Below, piece by piece: positions 6,784 to 16,021 of a DNA stretch of 64,000 nucleotides. Below the pieces are notes generated by a model that ran no database searches, was not told where the DNA came from, and was given only the letters and a program-made list of their open reading frames with translations. Source of the stretch: Clostridia bacterium (GTDB lineage: Bacteria; Bacillota; Clostridia; Oscillospirales; Acutalibacteraceae); the NCBI GenBank assembly GCA_017379935.1, contig JAFNVC010000028.1, forward strand, positions 1-64,000. The letters are read 5' to 3'. Positions within the stretch are counted from its first letter, which is position 1. The number at the start of each line of letters is the position of its first letter. The translations under genes were made by a program, and so were the position numbers.

Positions 6784-7869
6784 ATGTCAAACAGACTTTT
6801 CCAGGGCGTTATTCATCAGATGAAGAGCGCTATTGACAGAACTATCGGTATCATTGACGAGTCAGGTACTATCATCTCTTGCAGTGAGCTTGGCAGAATC
6901 GGCGAGGTTAATTCCATTGCGGCGGCTACAACCTTTATGGATTCCGATGTCTGTGTTGTAAACGGTTGTACATACAAGACCTTCGGCAATCAGGTTCACG
7001 CCGAATATGCAGTATTCGTTGACGGTGATGACGAGCTTGCTGAAAAGTACGTCAACATCAGTGCTGTTGCTCTGAGCAATCTCAAGCAGTATTTTGACGA
7101 GAAGTACGACAGAAACAACTTCATAAAGAACGTAATTCTCGATAACATCCTTCCCGGCGACATCTACCTCAAGGCTCGCGAGCTTCGCTTCAACAACGAT
7201 GCTTCAAGAGTGGTTCTTCTTATCAGAATCCCCGAGCAGTCAGATGCTTCCGCTTACGACGTTATCCAGAATCTCTTCCCGGACAAGTCCAAGGATTTCA
7301 TTGTAAATGTAAGTGAGTCGGATATCGCACTCATCAAGGAAGTCAAGAGCAACATCGAGTCAAAGGACCTCGAAAAGCTTTCACGCTCAATCGTGGATTC
7401 ACTCTCGACAGAGCTTTATGTTCACGCTCAGATCGGTATCGGTACTGCGGTTGTCGGTATTAAGGAGCTTGCACGTTCGTTCAAGGAGGCTCAGGTTTCT
7501 CTTGAGGTCGGCAAGGTATTCGACACTGAAAAATCTATCGTCAGATATGACAGCCTCGGCATCGCACGTCTTATCTATCAGCTTCCGACAACGCTTTGCG
7601 AGATGTTCCTTCACGAGATTTTCAAGCGCGGCTCAATCGAAAGCCTTGACCACGAAACATTATTTACAATCCAGAAGTTCTTTGAGAACAACCTTAACGT
7701 CAGCGAAACTTCAAGAAAGCTGTTCGTTCACCGTAACACTCTTGTTTACCGTCTTGAAAAAATCAAGAAGCTTACGGGTCTTGATCTCAGGGAGTTTGAC
7801 GATGCAATCGAATTCAAGGTTGCACTTATGGTTAAGAAATATCTTGACGCCAATCCAATCAAATATTAA
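6784..7869 (+). CDS. PucR/CdaR-type transcriptional regulator
   Basis: The 361-residue protein has a GGDEF-like or CdaR central region and a C-terminal PucR helix-turn-helix (about 300-340) recognisable by LNVSETSRKLFVHRNTLVYR and the trailing RLEKIKKLTGLD. It therefore probably binds DNA in response to a ligand. GAGGAG at 6771-6776 supports the ATG at 6784 rather than the in-frame GTG at 6769. Only 18 bp separate it from ftsE, with no terminator, so it probably shares a transcript with ftsE, ftsX and the peptidase gene. The effector is unknown. Confidence 0.85.
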   Translation: MSNRLFQGVIHQMKSAIDRTIGIIDESGTIISCSELGRIGEVNSIAAATTFMDSDVCVVNGCTYKTFGNQVHAEYAVFVDGDDELAEKYVNISAVALSNLKQYFDEKYDRNNFIKNVILDNILPGDIYLKARELRFNNDASRVVLLIRIPEQSDASAYDVIQNLFPDKSKDFIVNVSESDIALIKEVKSNIESKDLEKLSRSIVDSLSTELYVHAQIGIGTAVVGIKELARSFKEAQVSLEVGKVFDTEKSIVRYDSLGIARLIYQLPTTLCEMFLHEIFKRGSIESLDHETLFTIQKFFENNLNVSETSRKLFVHRNTLVYRLEKIKKLTGLDLREFDDAIEFKVALMVKKYLDANPIKY

Positions 7870-7887
7870 TTTTCAGAGGCAATAAGT

Positions 7888-8799
7888 ATGATTGACTTTA
7901 AAAATGTGTCAAAGGTGTATGACAACGGCACAAGGGCTCTCAGCAATGTCAATATACATATTGATAAAGGCGAGTTTGTTTTTGTTGTCGGCGCATCGGG
8001 TGCAGGCAAGAGTACCTTCCTCAAGCTTATGATGAGAGAAGAGGTACCCTCCTCGGGCACAATCAGAATCAAGGATTACAACCTCGGCGAGATGAAAAAA
8101 CGTAAAATCCCATATTTCAGACGAAATATGGGTATCGTTTTTCAGGACTTCCGATTGATTCCGAATATGATTGTTTACGATAATATCGCATTTGCTATGC
8201 GCGTTGTCGGCGCGAAGGAAAAGGAAATCCGCAAAAGAGTTCCCTATGTTATCAATATTGTAGGCCTTCCGCAGAAGGCGCACAGCTACCCGAGCGAGCT
8301 TTCGGGCGGTGAGCAGCAGAGAGTTGCTCTTGCGCGTGCGCTCGTAAACAATGCTGATATCATCATCGCGGACGAGCCGACGGGTAACGTTGACCCGCAG
8401 ATGTCACTTGAAATTGTCGAGCTTCTCAAGCGTCTCAACGAGACGGGAACAACCGTTATTATGGTCACTCACGCTCACGACCTTGTCAAAAAATTCGATA
8501 ACCGTGTTATCGTGCTTGACAGCGGCGAGGTTGTTTCCGACGGTCTTGTTGACGGAGGAGAAATCCCGATTCATTCATCGTCACACCTTAATCTCCAGCC
8601 TGACGGCAAAATCAAAAATAAATTTACAAAGAAATTCGGCAAGAAAAACAAGGCGGAAGAGCCTGCCGGAGAGAAGGGCAAGGACGATTCCTTCCTCGAT
8701 GCCCTCGTAGGTGATACGGACTCCTACCGCGTTTATCTTGAAGAAGAAAAGCCCGAAGAGGTTACTGCCGAAAATACGGAAGGCGGTGACAGCAAATGA
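7888..8799 (+). CDS. ftsE: Cell division ATP-binding protein FtsE with C-terminal extension
   Basis: FtsE is the ATPase of the FtsEX complex, which transmits a cytoplasmic signal to peptidoglycan hydrolases at the septum. Walker A GASGAGKST is at residues 35-43. The signature LSGGEQQR, Walker B IIIADEPT and switch histidine VTHAHD follow in order. Standard FtsE has about 225-230 residues. This one has 303, with a charged low-complexity tail of about 75 residues rich in Lys, Glu and Asp. The start has AGAGG upstream. The stop overlaps the ftsX start by 4 bp (ATGA), indicating translational coupling. Confidence 0.95.
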   Translation: MIDFKNVSKVYDNGTRALSNVNIHIDKGEFVFVVGASGAGKSTFLKLMMREEVPSSGTIRIKDYNLGEMKKRKIPYFRRNMGIVFQDFRLIPNMIVYDNIAFAMRVVGAKEKEIRKRVPYVINIVGLPQKAHSYPSELSGGEQQRVALARALVNNADIIIADEPTGNVDPQMSLEIVELLKRLNETGTTVIMVTHAHDLVKKFDNRVIVLDSGEVVSDGLVDGGEIPIHSSSHLNLQPDGKIKNKFTKKFGKKNKAEEPAGEKGKDDSFLDALVGDTDSYRVYLEEEKPEEVTAENTEGGDSK

Positions 8800-9722
8800 A
8801 AAAGGGAGGAAGCTTAAGCTACCTTACAAAAGAGGGCTTCCGCAATGTGTGGATCAACCGTCTTATGTCCGTCGCGTCCATCGCCGTTCTTATGGCGTGT
8901 CTCGTTATGATGGGCTCAGCCTTTATGGTGCTCGTCAACGTTGAGGGCGTTATGAAGGAAATTGAGGCAGAGAACGTTGTTATGGTTTACCTCGATATGG
9001 ATGCAACGGATTCTGAGGTAAAGCGTGTTGAGCAGGCTATTCTCGAAACACCGAACGTCCTTCGCTGTAAATACACGAGCAAGGAAACGGCATTCAATGA
9101 GGCTATCGCAGACCTCGATACGGATGCAACCTACTTTGAGGGAGTCGAAAATCCCTTGCCCGATCTTTACGAGGTTTCTATTTCCGATATGTCAAAATTC
9201 AACAGCACGGTTGATGCGCTGTCGGCTATCGAAAATGTTGACATTGTGCGCGACAATCAGGAAATCGCGAATGTTCTTGTAAAAATCCGTTCATCAATTT
9301 CGTATGTCAGCATCGGCATTATTGCCGTTCTGCTTATAATTTCACTGTTTATTATTTCGAACACAATCCGCATCACGATGTTCAGCAGAAGACTTGAAAT
9401 CAACATTATGAAGTCTGTCGGCGCGACCAACTGGTTCATCCGCTGGCCGTTCATCGTTGAAGGCATGCTTCTCGGCGTGATTTCTGCGGTTATTTCCCTC
9501 GGCGTTGTATGGGGTATTTACGCTCTGCTCGAGCCGACGGTCGATTCGATTTTCGGTATGATAAGCAAGAATTTTGAAATCGCTGATTTCATCGTATATG
9601 CACCGTATATTTTGATTGCCTTTGTGGTGATAGGCATTCTTTCCGGCGGCATCGGAAGCCTTATTTCCATTCAGAAGTATCTGAAAGAAAAAGGAGGAAT
9701 TGTTTATGATGAAGCAGAATAA
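8796..9722 (+). CDS. ftsX: Cell division protein FtsX
   Basis: The 308-residue membrane partner of FtsE has the expected layout. There is a first membrane segment (about 24-46), an extracellular domain (about 47-165), then three more segments, with the typical MFSRRLEINIMKSVGATNWF sequence after the second. The extracellular domain is the part that contacts and activates a peptidoglycan hydrolase. It overlaps ftsE by 4 bp and the downstream peptidase gene by 17 bp, so all three should be co-translated. Confidence 0.95.
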   Translation: MKKGGSLSYLTKEGFRNVWINRLMSVASIAVLMACLVMMGSAFMVLVNVEGVMKEIEAENVVMVYLDMDATDSEVKRVEQAILETPNVLRCKYTSKETAFNEAIADLDTDATYFEGVENPLPDLYEVSISDMSKFNSTVDALSAIENVDIVRDNQEIANVLVKIRSSISYVSIGIIAVLLIISLFIISNTIRITMFSRRLEINIMKSVGATNWFIRWPFIVEGMLLGVISAVISLGVVWGIYALLEPTVDSIFGMISKNFEIADFIVYAPYILIAFVVIGILSGGIGSLISIQKYLKEKGGIVYDEAE

Positions 9723-11025
9723 TTCTGTAACAAAAATAATATCATTCTTCCTTTGCTTCACTCTCGTTTTTGTGTCCTTTGCGGCGATTGCACCCGAGGC
9801 TCAGGCGAAAAGCCTTTCATCTCTTCGTGATGAGCAGGCGGCAATCAAGGATAAGGTCAAGGACAGCGAAGCCAAAATCAAGGAGCTCGAAAAGCAGCAG
9901 AAGAGACAGGAAGAAATCATCAACGAGCTCAATAATCAGATTGCAATACTCAACGATCAGCTCAATAACGTGCGCGGTCAGAAAAATATCATCAACGGTG
10001 ATATCAGAGACACGGAAAAGAAAATCGCCGAGCTTGACGAGGAGATAAAACAGCTCGATGCCGAAATCCTTGCAAAGGATAAGGAAATCGAAGATACAAT
10101 CGCAATTTTCTGCGAGAGAATCAGAGCGAACTACGTTGCAGGTGAAACATCCGTGCTGGAGATGTTCACGGCATCGTCCTCTGTTTCGGGATTCCTTAAC
10201 CGTCTTGAGCTTTTCCGCAGAGTAACTCAGAACGATCAGGCACTCGTTGACGAGCTCAACAGGGAGATTGCCGAGATAGAAGAGATGCAGAAAAAGCTTG
10301 AAGAAAAGAAAAAGTCCGTTGAAGCGGAAAAGGTGGCTCTCGTTGTTAAAAGAAATGACCTCCAGTCTGCTGAAAACGAGCTGAATGCAACTCAGTCCAC
10401 AATCATGGCAAAGTCAAACGAGGTTAACAAAAAGCTTGCTGATCTCAATTATCAGACAAAGAAGCTTGAAGTAAGCCTTGATCAATACAATGCCGATATG
10501 GATAAGATTGAAGACGAAATCGAAGCCTTCCTCAAGGAACAGGCATCCTCGGGCTCATCGGGCTCATCAGGCTCATCGGGCTCATCAAATGCGGGCTCAG
10601 CCTCGTCAAATATCAGCACGAAGGGCTGGCAGTGGCCCGTGCCGTATTCAAATTCATATATCACATCACCCTACGGCTACAGAAATGACCCGATTTCGGG
10701 CGCTTATAAGTTCCATAGCGGTATTGATATTTCAATGGCGGGCGCCCACGGCAAAAAGCTCGTTGCGACGAAGGGCGGAACGGTTATCCGTGCCGTGCAC
10801 AGCAATTCGGGCTACGGCAACTACGTTATGATTGACCACGGCGGCGGATACTCCTCTCTTTATGCGCATTGCAGCGCGCTTGCGGTTTCCGTCGGTCAGA
10901 GAGTTTCGCAGGGACAGGTTATTGCTTACATCGGCTCATCGGGCTATTCAACGGGACCTCATGTCCACTTTGAAATCCGTTACAACGGTGAAAAGCAGAA
11001 TCCGTCACATTATGTTTCAAAATAA
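9706..11025 (+). CDS. Secreted coiled-coil M23 peptidase (PcsB/EnvC-like)
   Basis: The 439-residue protein has a signal peptide ending near AQA (about 34), two long coiled-coil stretches (about 36-120 and 170-275), and a Gly-Ser linker made of repeated GSS units. It ends with a LytM/M23 domain (about 305-439). Zinc-site elements are visible as FHSGIDI and GPHVHFEI, so the domain should cut peptidoglycan cross-bridges. Coiled-coil plus hydrolase directly after ftsEX matches the known FtsEX-EnvC and FtsEX-PcsB pairs, so I infer that FtsX controls it. AAGGAGGA at 9691-9698 supports the ATG at 9706, inside the end of ftsX. Confidence 0.92.
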   Translation: MMKQNNSVTKIISFFLCFTLVFVSFAAIAPEAQAKSLSSLRDEQAAIKDKVKDSEAKIKELEKQQKRQEEIINELNNQIAILNDQLNNVRGQKNIINGDIRDTEKKIAELDEEIKQLDAEILAKDKEIEDTIAIFCERIRANYVAGETSVLEMFTASSSVSGFLNRLELFRRVTQNDQALVDELNREIAEIEEMQKKLEEKKKSVEAEKVALVVKRNDLQSAENELNATQSTIMAKSNEVNKKLADLNYQTKKLEVSLDQYNADMDKIEDEIEAFLKEQASSGSSGSSGSSGSSNAGSASSNISTKGWQWPVPYSNSYITSPYGYRNDPISGAYKFHSGIDISMAGAHGKKLVATKGGTVIRAVHSNSGYGNYVMIDHGGGYSSLYAHCSALAVSVGQRVSQGQVIAYIGSSGYSTGPHVHFEIRYNGEKQNPSHYVSK

Positions 11026-11030
11026 GATTT

Positions 11031-11060
11031 AAACCGCTTGCTTCGGCAGGCGGTTTTCTT
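11031..11060 (+). terminator. Terminator of the ftsEX operon
   Basis: AAACCGCTTG, a short loop with CTTCGG, then CAGGCGGTTTTCTTT. Confidence 0.8.
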
Positions 11061-11062
11061 TA

Positions 11063-11091
11063 TTGACAAAAAACGTTTATTGTGCTAAATT
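11063..11091 (+). promoter_or_regulatory. Promoter of the GH16 gene
   Basis: TTGACA (11063-11068) and TAAATT (11086-11091) with a 17-bp spacer, immediately after the upstream terminator. Confidence 0.75.
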
Positions 11092-11116
11092 CAAATTATA
11101 AAAAGGAGGGTGCCGT

Positions 11117-12031
11117 ATGTTGGATAAAATTGTTGAAGCTCTCGGTCTTGTTTACCGCGAGGAATGGGCGTTGAGAGGTATTTTTTCTCATCTTCACGAA
11201 ATGTTTACGGGCTTTTCGGTCAAGGGCTTTTTTGCAGGACTTATGGCTGTTGTCGAGCTTTTCGGTATGCTTGTTTTCGGATTACCCACAACACCGCGCG
11301 GTCAGGAGCTTGACCTTACGGGCTATGAGCTTGTTTTTTATGACGAATTTGAGGGTGACACTCTGAATTACGATAACTGGTATCACCGCGGCGAGGGCGC
11401 GCAGAACGGCGGCTATTCCAACCTTTCTCAGGTTTCTCTGCGTGACGGCAATGTCGTGCTTACGAGTGAATACCGCGAGGACGGTGCATACGGTCCGGGA
11501 TGGTACGGTGCTGAGATTGCGCGTACGCAGTGGTATACCAACGGCTACTTTGAAATCCGCTGCATCTGCAGCAGCGGCGAGGCGTTCTGGAGCGCATTCT
11601 GGCTTCAGGCTCACCACCCCTACGAGGCTGAATATTCGCAGGGCGGTATCGGCGGTGCGGAGCTTGACATTTTCGAATGCTTCAGCAAGCCGGGTCAGCT
11701 TTTCGGCGGTAACAGCGTAACGTCGACAATCCATTGTGCAGGTGTGAACGGCGTTCAGGAGGGCTTCCAGTCCGCAATCCTCGGTGATTTCAAGGGCAGA
11801 AACGTCTTTGAGGAATATAACACCTATGGTCTGGAATGGACTGAGGAGGAATACATCTTCTACATCAACGGCGTTGAGACAACGCGCTCAACCTTCGGTA
11901 ACGGTGTTTCGAGGGAGGAGCTTCTTCCGATAATTTCGCTTTGTGTTCCTTCTGCTTCAAAGCTTGACGGAGTTGAGAAGGACTACAAGACAGAATACAT
12001 CGTCGATTATGTGAAGATTTATCAGAAATAA
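11117..12031 (+). CDS. Glycoside hydrolase family 16, membrane-associated beta-glucanase type
   Basis: The 304-residue protein carries a GH16 catalytic domain (about 68-304). The active-site motif AELDIFE gives E182 as nucleophile and E187 as acid/base. Family members cleave beta-1,3 or mixed beta-1,3/1,4 glucans and related galactans. The N-terminus (1-58) is not a standard signal peptide; it holds an amphipathic stretch and a hydrophobic segment near 38-55 (FFAGLMAVVELFGMLVFGL). This could serve as a membrane anchor. AAGGAGGG precedes the start. The gene has its own promoter and a hairpin after the stop. Confidence 0.88.
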   Translation: MLDKIVEALGLVYREEWALRGIFSHLHEMFTGFSVKGFFAGLMAVVELFGMLVFGLPTTPRGQELDLTGYELVFYDEFEGDTLNYDNWYHRGEGAQNGGYSNLSQVSLRDGNVVLTSEYREDGAYGPGWYGAEIARTQWYTNGYFEIRCICSSGEAFWSAFWLQAHHPYEAEYSQGGIGGAELDIFECFSKPGQLFGGNSVTSTIHCAGVNGVQEGFQSAILGDFKGRNVFEEYNTYGLEWTEEEYIFYINGVETTRSTFGNGVSREELLPIISLCVPSASKLDGVEKDYKTEYIVDYVKIYQK

Positions 12032-12035
12032 AATT

Positions 12036-12066
12036 AAGGTCGGTTTGTGGGATGCAAGCCGACCTT
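12036..12066 (+). terminator. Hairpin after the GH16 gene
   Basis: AAGGTCGGTTTG pairs with CAAGCCGACCTT across a 7-nt loop; the T run after it is short. Confidence 0.6.
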
Positions 12067-12092
12067 TACATTTATTAACTTTAATTATATTA

Positions 12093-12121
12093 TTGAAAAA
12101 AGTATCGCTTTGTGTTATTAT
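12093..12121 (+). promoter_or_regulatory. Promoter of the propeller lipoprotein gene
   Basis: TTGAAA (12093-12098) and TATTAT (12116-12121), 17-bp spacer, 32 bp before the start. Confidence 0.6.
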
Positions 12122-12152
12122 ATTTTTGTATAAACCTATTGGAGGTATAACA

Positions 12153-13955
12153 ATGAGTAAAAAGATTATTGCATTTCTTCTTGCACTCGTTCTTATCGCA
12201 ACAACCTTTGCGGCTTGCGGCGATTCAAAGACACCCGGCACGAAGAATGATGACGAGCTTGAAAAGGCACCTGAAAACATCGGCATTGTAACCGATGATG
12301 ACCTTATCAAGGCAGAGGATGTTACCGCTATCACGGGCGCAACGGATATCAACGGTAACGTTGTTGACCGCGTCGGCATCGTCGACAAGGCAGGCCACAA
12401 GATTTATTCAACAGGTCAGAAGGACAGCGCAGGTCAGCTTATCTATACAACAGGTAAGGTTGACTCAAAGGGCAACGTTCTTTACACAAAGAACAACGTC
12501 GATTCCTTCGGCAATCTTATTTATTACACGGGCAAGTATAATTCCGACGGAAAGCTTGTTCTCACTCCGACAACAGCAAAGCCGGATTACACAACGAACG
12601 AAAGACCGAGCGTAATCAACACATCCACAACGACAAGCACAACCGTCGGCATCGAGGGCGATGCTTCTCTTAATGTTGATGATGTAAAGCGTAACAATGT
12701 GCAGTACTTCGGCGGTAAGAGCATGGATTTGTTCTACGGCGTAAAGAGCTGTGCTGACGGCGGCTTCGTCACAGCAGGCTATTCACAGTCCTATGACGGC
12801 GATTTTCAGGGCATCAGCAAGGATTGGGCAGGCCACGGCGCAGTTGTAAAGTATAACGCTGACGGCTCATTTGCATGGAAATATATCCTCGGCGGCGATT
12901 CCGAGGTTTCCTTCACGGATGTTGCAGAGCTCAAGGATAAGTCAATCGTTGCAGTCGGTCACACGATGGCATCGGATATTGATGCTCCGCTTAACAATCA
13001 GGGTGTTTCCGCATTGATTGTCCGTCTTGATAAGAACGGCAAGCTCATCTGGATGTATTCCTTCCCCGGTGACGAAACTCAGAACGGTGAATTCCTTGAG
13101 GCTGTTGCAGCAACTCCCGACGGAGGCTTTGTTGTCGGCGGTAAGGCTGTTTCAAGCGGCGGCTTCTTCAAGTCTGAGGACGATACAATCAAGGCTTTTG
13201 TCTTCAAGTTCGATAAGAACTGTAACATCAAGTGGCGTAAGACGCTTGAGGGTTCAAAGTCAAACAACTTCACGGCACTTTCAGTCAACGAGGACGGCGA
13301 CATCTTCGCAACCTGCGTTACTGTTTCAACAGACTATGATTTCGCAGGCATCAGCTTTGCTGCACCTCTGACAAAGAACACCGTTCTTGTAAAGCTCAAT
13401 AAGAACGGCGGTCTCGAATGGTCACAGTATCTTCAGGGTACGGGCAACAGTGAATACAACGCAGTTTATGCAACGTCTGACGGCGGATGCGTTGTCGGCG
13501 GCTCGTTCACAATCAACAAGAAGGTTGACGGCATCTATAACAGAACCTACGGCAAATCCGACGGATATGTTATCCGCTACAATGCGAAGGGCGATGTCTG
13601 CTGGGCAAGACTTATCGGCGGCTCGGGTGTTGATTATATCAATGCAATCACCGAGTTCAACGGCGGCTTCATCGTAGCAGGTCAGACAACATCTGCTGAC
13701 CTCGACTTTGCAGGCGAGCCTTCAGGCGGCGAAGAGGACGGCTTCGTTATGGTTCTTAACGAAAAGGGTCACACAACCTTCAAGATGCTTCTCGAGGGCG
13801 AAAAGACAGACAGCGCAACAGGCGTATGTGTGCTTGAGGATGGCTCGTTCGTTGTTTCGGGCTGGACAAAATCCGATAACGCGACCTTCAAGGGCTCAAA
13901 GACAGATAAGCAGAGCAAGGGCTACGTTGCAAAGTATACCGCAACATTTGAATAA
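12153..13955 (+). CDS. Lipoprotein with YD-like and beta-propeller-like repeats
   Basis: The 600-residue protein has a lipoprotein signal peptide with TTFAAC lipobox (cysteine near 21), so it should be tethered outside the membrane. After a linker come about five short repeats of 13-14 residues (about 70-140) of the type DSxGxLIYTTGK. A Ser/Thr linker leads to a large domain (about 175-600) of repeated units combining GGFVVGG, VFKFDKNxNIKW and gxxsD elements, as in beta propellers. No catalytic motif is seen. Possible roles are ligand binding or surface interaction. GGAGGT lies upstream of the ATG, and strong promoter and terminator signals make it a single-gene unit. The family is not named. 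Confidence 0.75.
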   Translation: MSKKIIAFLLALVLIATTFAACGDSKTPGTKNDDELEKAPENIGIVTDDDLIKAEDVTAITGATDINGNVVDRVGIVDKAGHKIYSTGQKDSAGQLIYTTGKVDSKGNVLYTKNNVDSFGNLIYYTGKYNSDGKLVLTPTTAKPDYTTNERPSVINTSTTTSTTVGIEGDASLNVDDVKRNNVQYFGGKSMDLFYGVKSCADGGFVTAGYSQSYDGDFQGISKDWAGHGAVVKYNADGSFAWKYILGGDSEVSFTDVAELKDKSIVAVGHTMASDIDAPLNNQGVSALIVRLDKNGKLIWMYSFPGDETQNGEFLEAVAATPDGGFVVGGKAVSSGGFFKSEDDTIKAFVFKFDKNCNIKWRKTLEGSKSNNFTALSVNEDGDIFATCVTVSTDYDFAGISFAAPLTKNTVLVKLNKNGGLEWSQYLQGTGNSEYNAVYATSDGGCVVGGSFTINKKVDGIYNRTYGKSDGYVIRYNAKGDVCWARLIGGSGVDYINAITEFNGGFIVAGQTTSADLDFAGEPSGGEEDGFVMVLNEKGHTTFKMLLEGEKTDSATGVCVLEDGSFVVSGWTKSDNATFKGSKTDKQSKGYVAKYTATFE

Positions 13956-13961
13956 TCACAC

Positions 13962-13994
13962 GGTCTGTCCCGTCAAACGGGGCAGACCTTTTTT
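13962..13994 (+). terminator. Strong intrinsic terminator
   Basis: GGTCTGTCCCGT, 3-nt loop, ACGGGGCAGACC and a six-T run. Confidence 0.9.
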
Positions 13995-14009
13995 ATGTAC
14001 TTTTGACAA

Positions 14010-14038
14010 TTTACATATCGGTGCATTGGTGCTAAAAT
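14010..14038 (+). promoter_or_regulatory. Promoter of the lipase-like gene
   Basis: TTTACA (14010-14015) and TAAAAT (14033-14038), 17-bp spacer. A TTGACA slightly upstream (14003-14008) is too far from this -10. Confidence 0.55.
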
Positions 14039-14066
14039 GAACTTATAAATTTTTGGAAGTGATGTT

Positions 14067-15974
14067 ATGAAAAAGCTTTTATGTATCATTATGTCTGCCT
14101 TGATGCTTGTTACGTCGCTCACCTGCTTTGCTTCGGCGGCGGGCGAGGTAGAGGGAGAGTTCAGCGATTATCCCGTGATTATCGTTCCCGGCTACAGCTC
14201 GACTAACCTCTATTACGGCGACAGTCTTGAGACGGGCGAGGCAGTATGGGGTCTTGATTTCGATTATGTTATTGAGCGCGTGCTTGCGCGTATTGCTGAG
14301 CTTGCAATCGGTCTCGGCACATTTGCCTTCGATAACGCGGAATATATAACGGATGTTGTCGCAAGTGAGCTTAATCCTCTGCTTGAAAAGCTTCGCTGCA
14401 ATCCCGACGGCACGAGCGCGTACGAGCTTCATCAGGATTATACTGATGCGCTTCATAAGAATAACGCATATCTTATCGCGAACCGCACGGATACGATGTA
14501 CCGTCAGGAGGTCGAAATCTCCGAGGAAATCGCACAGTATATCGGTCACGAGAATATCTATAATTTCAGCTGTGACTTCCGTATGGGTGCCGAATTCTGC
14601 GCGGGTCAGCTCGACGATTTTGTTCAGTCAGTCAAGGAACACAGCGGTAAGGATAAGGTTAATCTCTTTGCAGTCAGCCACGGCGGACAGGTGACGGCAA
14701 CTTATCTTGCGCTTTACGGCTACAAGGGCGATGTTGATAACGCGGTGCTGACAATTCCTGCAATCGGCGGTGCAGGCATCGCTTACGACGCTCTTATGGC
14801 TTGTGTCGAGTTCGACGAGGAATGTCTTCTCCGCTTCGTTGAAAACGGAACGATGACCGAAGAAAACTACAACTGGTTCGTCAAGGCACAGCCGCTCGGC
14901 TTTGTTGATACTCTTCTTAATACTCTCTTCCCGAAGATTTTCCCGACAATCGGATATTGGGGCAGTCTCTGGGATTTCATTACGGTTGATAAATATGAGC
15001 ATGCGAAGGAAACGCTTCTTGACAGCGAGGAGAGCGCAGGTCTTATCGAAACCAGTGACCGCTTCCATTATGAAATTCTTCCCTCGATGCCCGAGAAATT
15101 TGCCGAGTGCATTGAAAACGGAATGAATATTTCTATTATTTCAGGTACGGGTAACCGTGTTGTCACGGGTATGAATGAGAATTCTGACGGCATTATCACA
15201 ACTGCGGCATCGACGGGTGCGACATGTGCGCCATACGGTCAGCGCTTTGCGGACGGATATCAGCAGATAATTTCGCTCGGCGGTAAGGATAAGGTTTCGC
15301 CTGCGATGGATATTGACGCTTCTACGGCATACCTTCCCGACAACACGTGGTTTGTTGACGGACTTTTCCACGGTATGACGTATAAGGATAACTACACAAG
15401 AGTGCTGATGATGACACTTCTTCTGACGGACAACATCACGGATGTTTATTCAGACCCCGCATATCCTCAGTTCAAATATTCAACAAATGCATCACACACG
15501 GTTCACGCATCCTTCAAGGGCTGTGACGAGGGCTTTATCACAGGCGGTGCAGACACTCTCGTTGTTATGAACACGAGCGCTAACAGCACGGTAAGAATTG
15601 CGGCTGTTGAATGTGATGCACTTGACCTTAAGTTTGAGCTTAATCCCTTTGTTGATATTGCACCGGGCGAGAGCATTGAAATTCCCTTCACGGGTGATAT
15701 TCCTGCTGTTTCGGGTACCGTGGCGAATGTTACCGTTTATTATGCGATGGATACCGTAACACCGATCGGCTACAGAACGCAGGGCTTCCGCATCGATAAC
15801 GGTGAGAGTGCAGAAAAGCAGGACGGATTTGTCAGCATCGCGCCGACAACACCATTTGACGGACTGCTCGACAATAATCTCAATGTTATCCTCAGAAGCT
15901 TCGGTCTTAAAGAGGTTTTCTCAATGCTGTTCAATATTGTTTATTATTGGTTTAATGTATTAAGAATTCTCTGA
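14067..15974 (+). CDS. Secreted alpha/beta hydrolase, lipase/LCAT-like
   Basis: The 635-residue protein has a signal peptide ending near ASAAG (about 25). It then shows an alpha/beta-hydrolase start with the oxyanion-type VIIVPGYSS (37-45) and a nucleophile elbow FAVSHGGQ with S204. This suggests an extracellular lipase or esterase similar to LCAT-type enzymes. The region 480-600 looks like a beta-sandwich add-on. The extreme C-terminus (about 605-635) is hydrophobic and aromatic (FSMLFNIVYYWFNVLRIL), which could hold the protein at the membrane. The substrate is unknown. GGAAGTGAT precedes the start. The gene is flanked by its own promoter and a bidirectional terminator. Confidence 0.78.
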   Translation: MKKLLCIIMSALMLVTSLTCFASAAGEVEGEFSDYPVIIVPGYSSTNLYYGDSLETGEAVWGLDFDYVIERVLARIAELAIGLGTFAFDNAEYITDVVASELNPLLEKLRCNPDGTSAYELHQDYTDALHKNNAYLIANRTDTMYRQEVEISEEIAQYIGHENIYNFSCDFRMGAEFCAGQLDDFVQSVKEHSGKDKVNLFAVSHGGQVTATYLALYGYKGDVDNAVLTIPAIGGAGIAYDALMACVEFDEECLLRFVENGTMTEENYNWFVKAQPLGFVDTLLNTLFPKIFPTIGYWGSLWDFITVDKYEHAKETLLDSEESAGLIETSDRFHYEILPSMPEKFAECIENGMNISIISGTGNRVVTGMNENSDGIITTAASTGATCAPYGQRFADGYQQIISLGGKDKVSPAMDIDASTAYLPDNTWFVDGLFHGMTYKDNYTRVLMMTLLLTDNITDVYSDPAYPQFKYSTNASHTVHASFKGCDEGFITGGADTLVVMNTSANSTVRIAAVECDALDLKFELNPFVDIAPGESIEIPFTGDIPAVSGTVANVTVYYAMDTVTPIGYRTQGFRIDNGESAEKQDGFVSIAPTTPFDGLLDNNLNVILRSFGLKEVFSMLFNIVYYWFNVLRIL

Positions 15975-15989
15975 TAAAGAACAAACAAA

Positions 15990-16018
15990 AAGCAGAGTTG
16001 ATTTTTTCAACTCTGCTT
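15990..16018. terminator. Bidirectional terminator
   Basis: AAGCAGAGTTGA and TCAACTCTGCTT form a perfect 12-bp stem. It lies between the convergent lipase-like gene and the minus-strand phoH-mutS2 operon, with A/T runs on both sides. Confidence 0.8.
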
Positions 16019-16021
16019 AAT

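Noticed and set aside
10552-10600. Short GGCTCATCG repeats as a regulatory or recombination site
   Set aside because: They are in frame and encode the Gly-Ser linker of the M23 peptidase.
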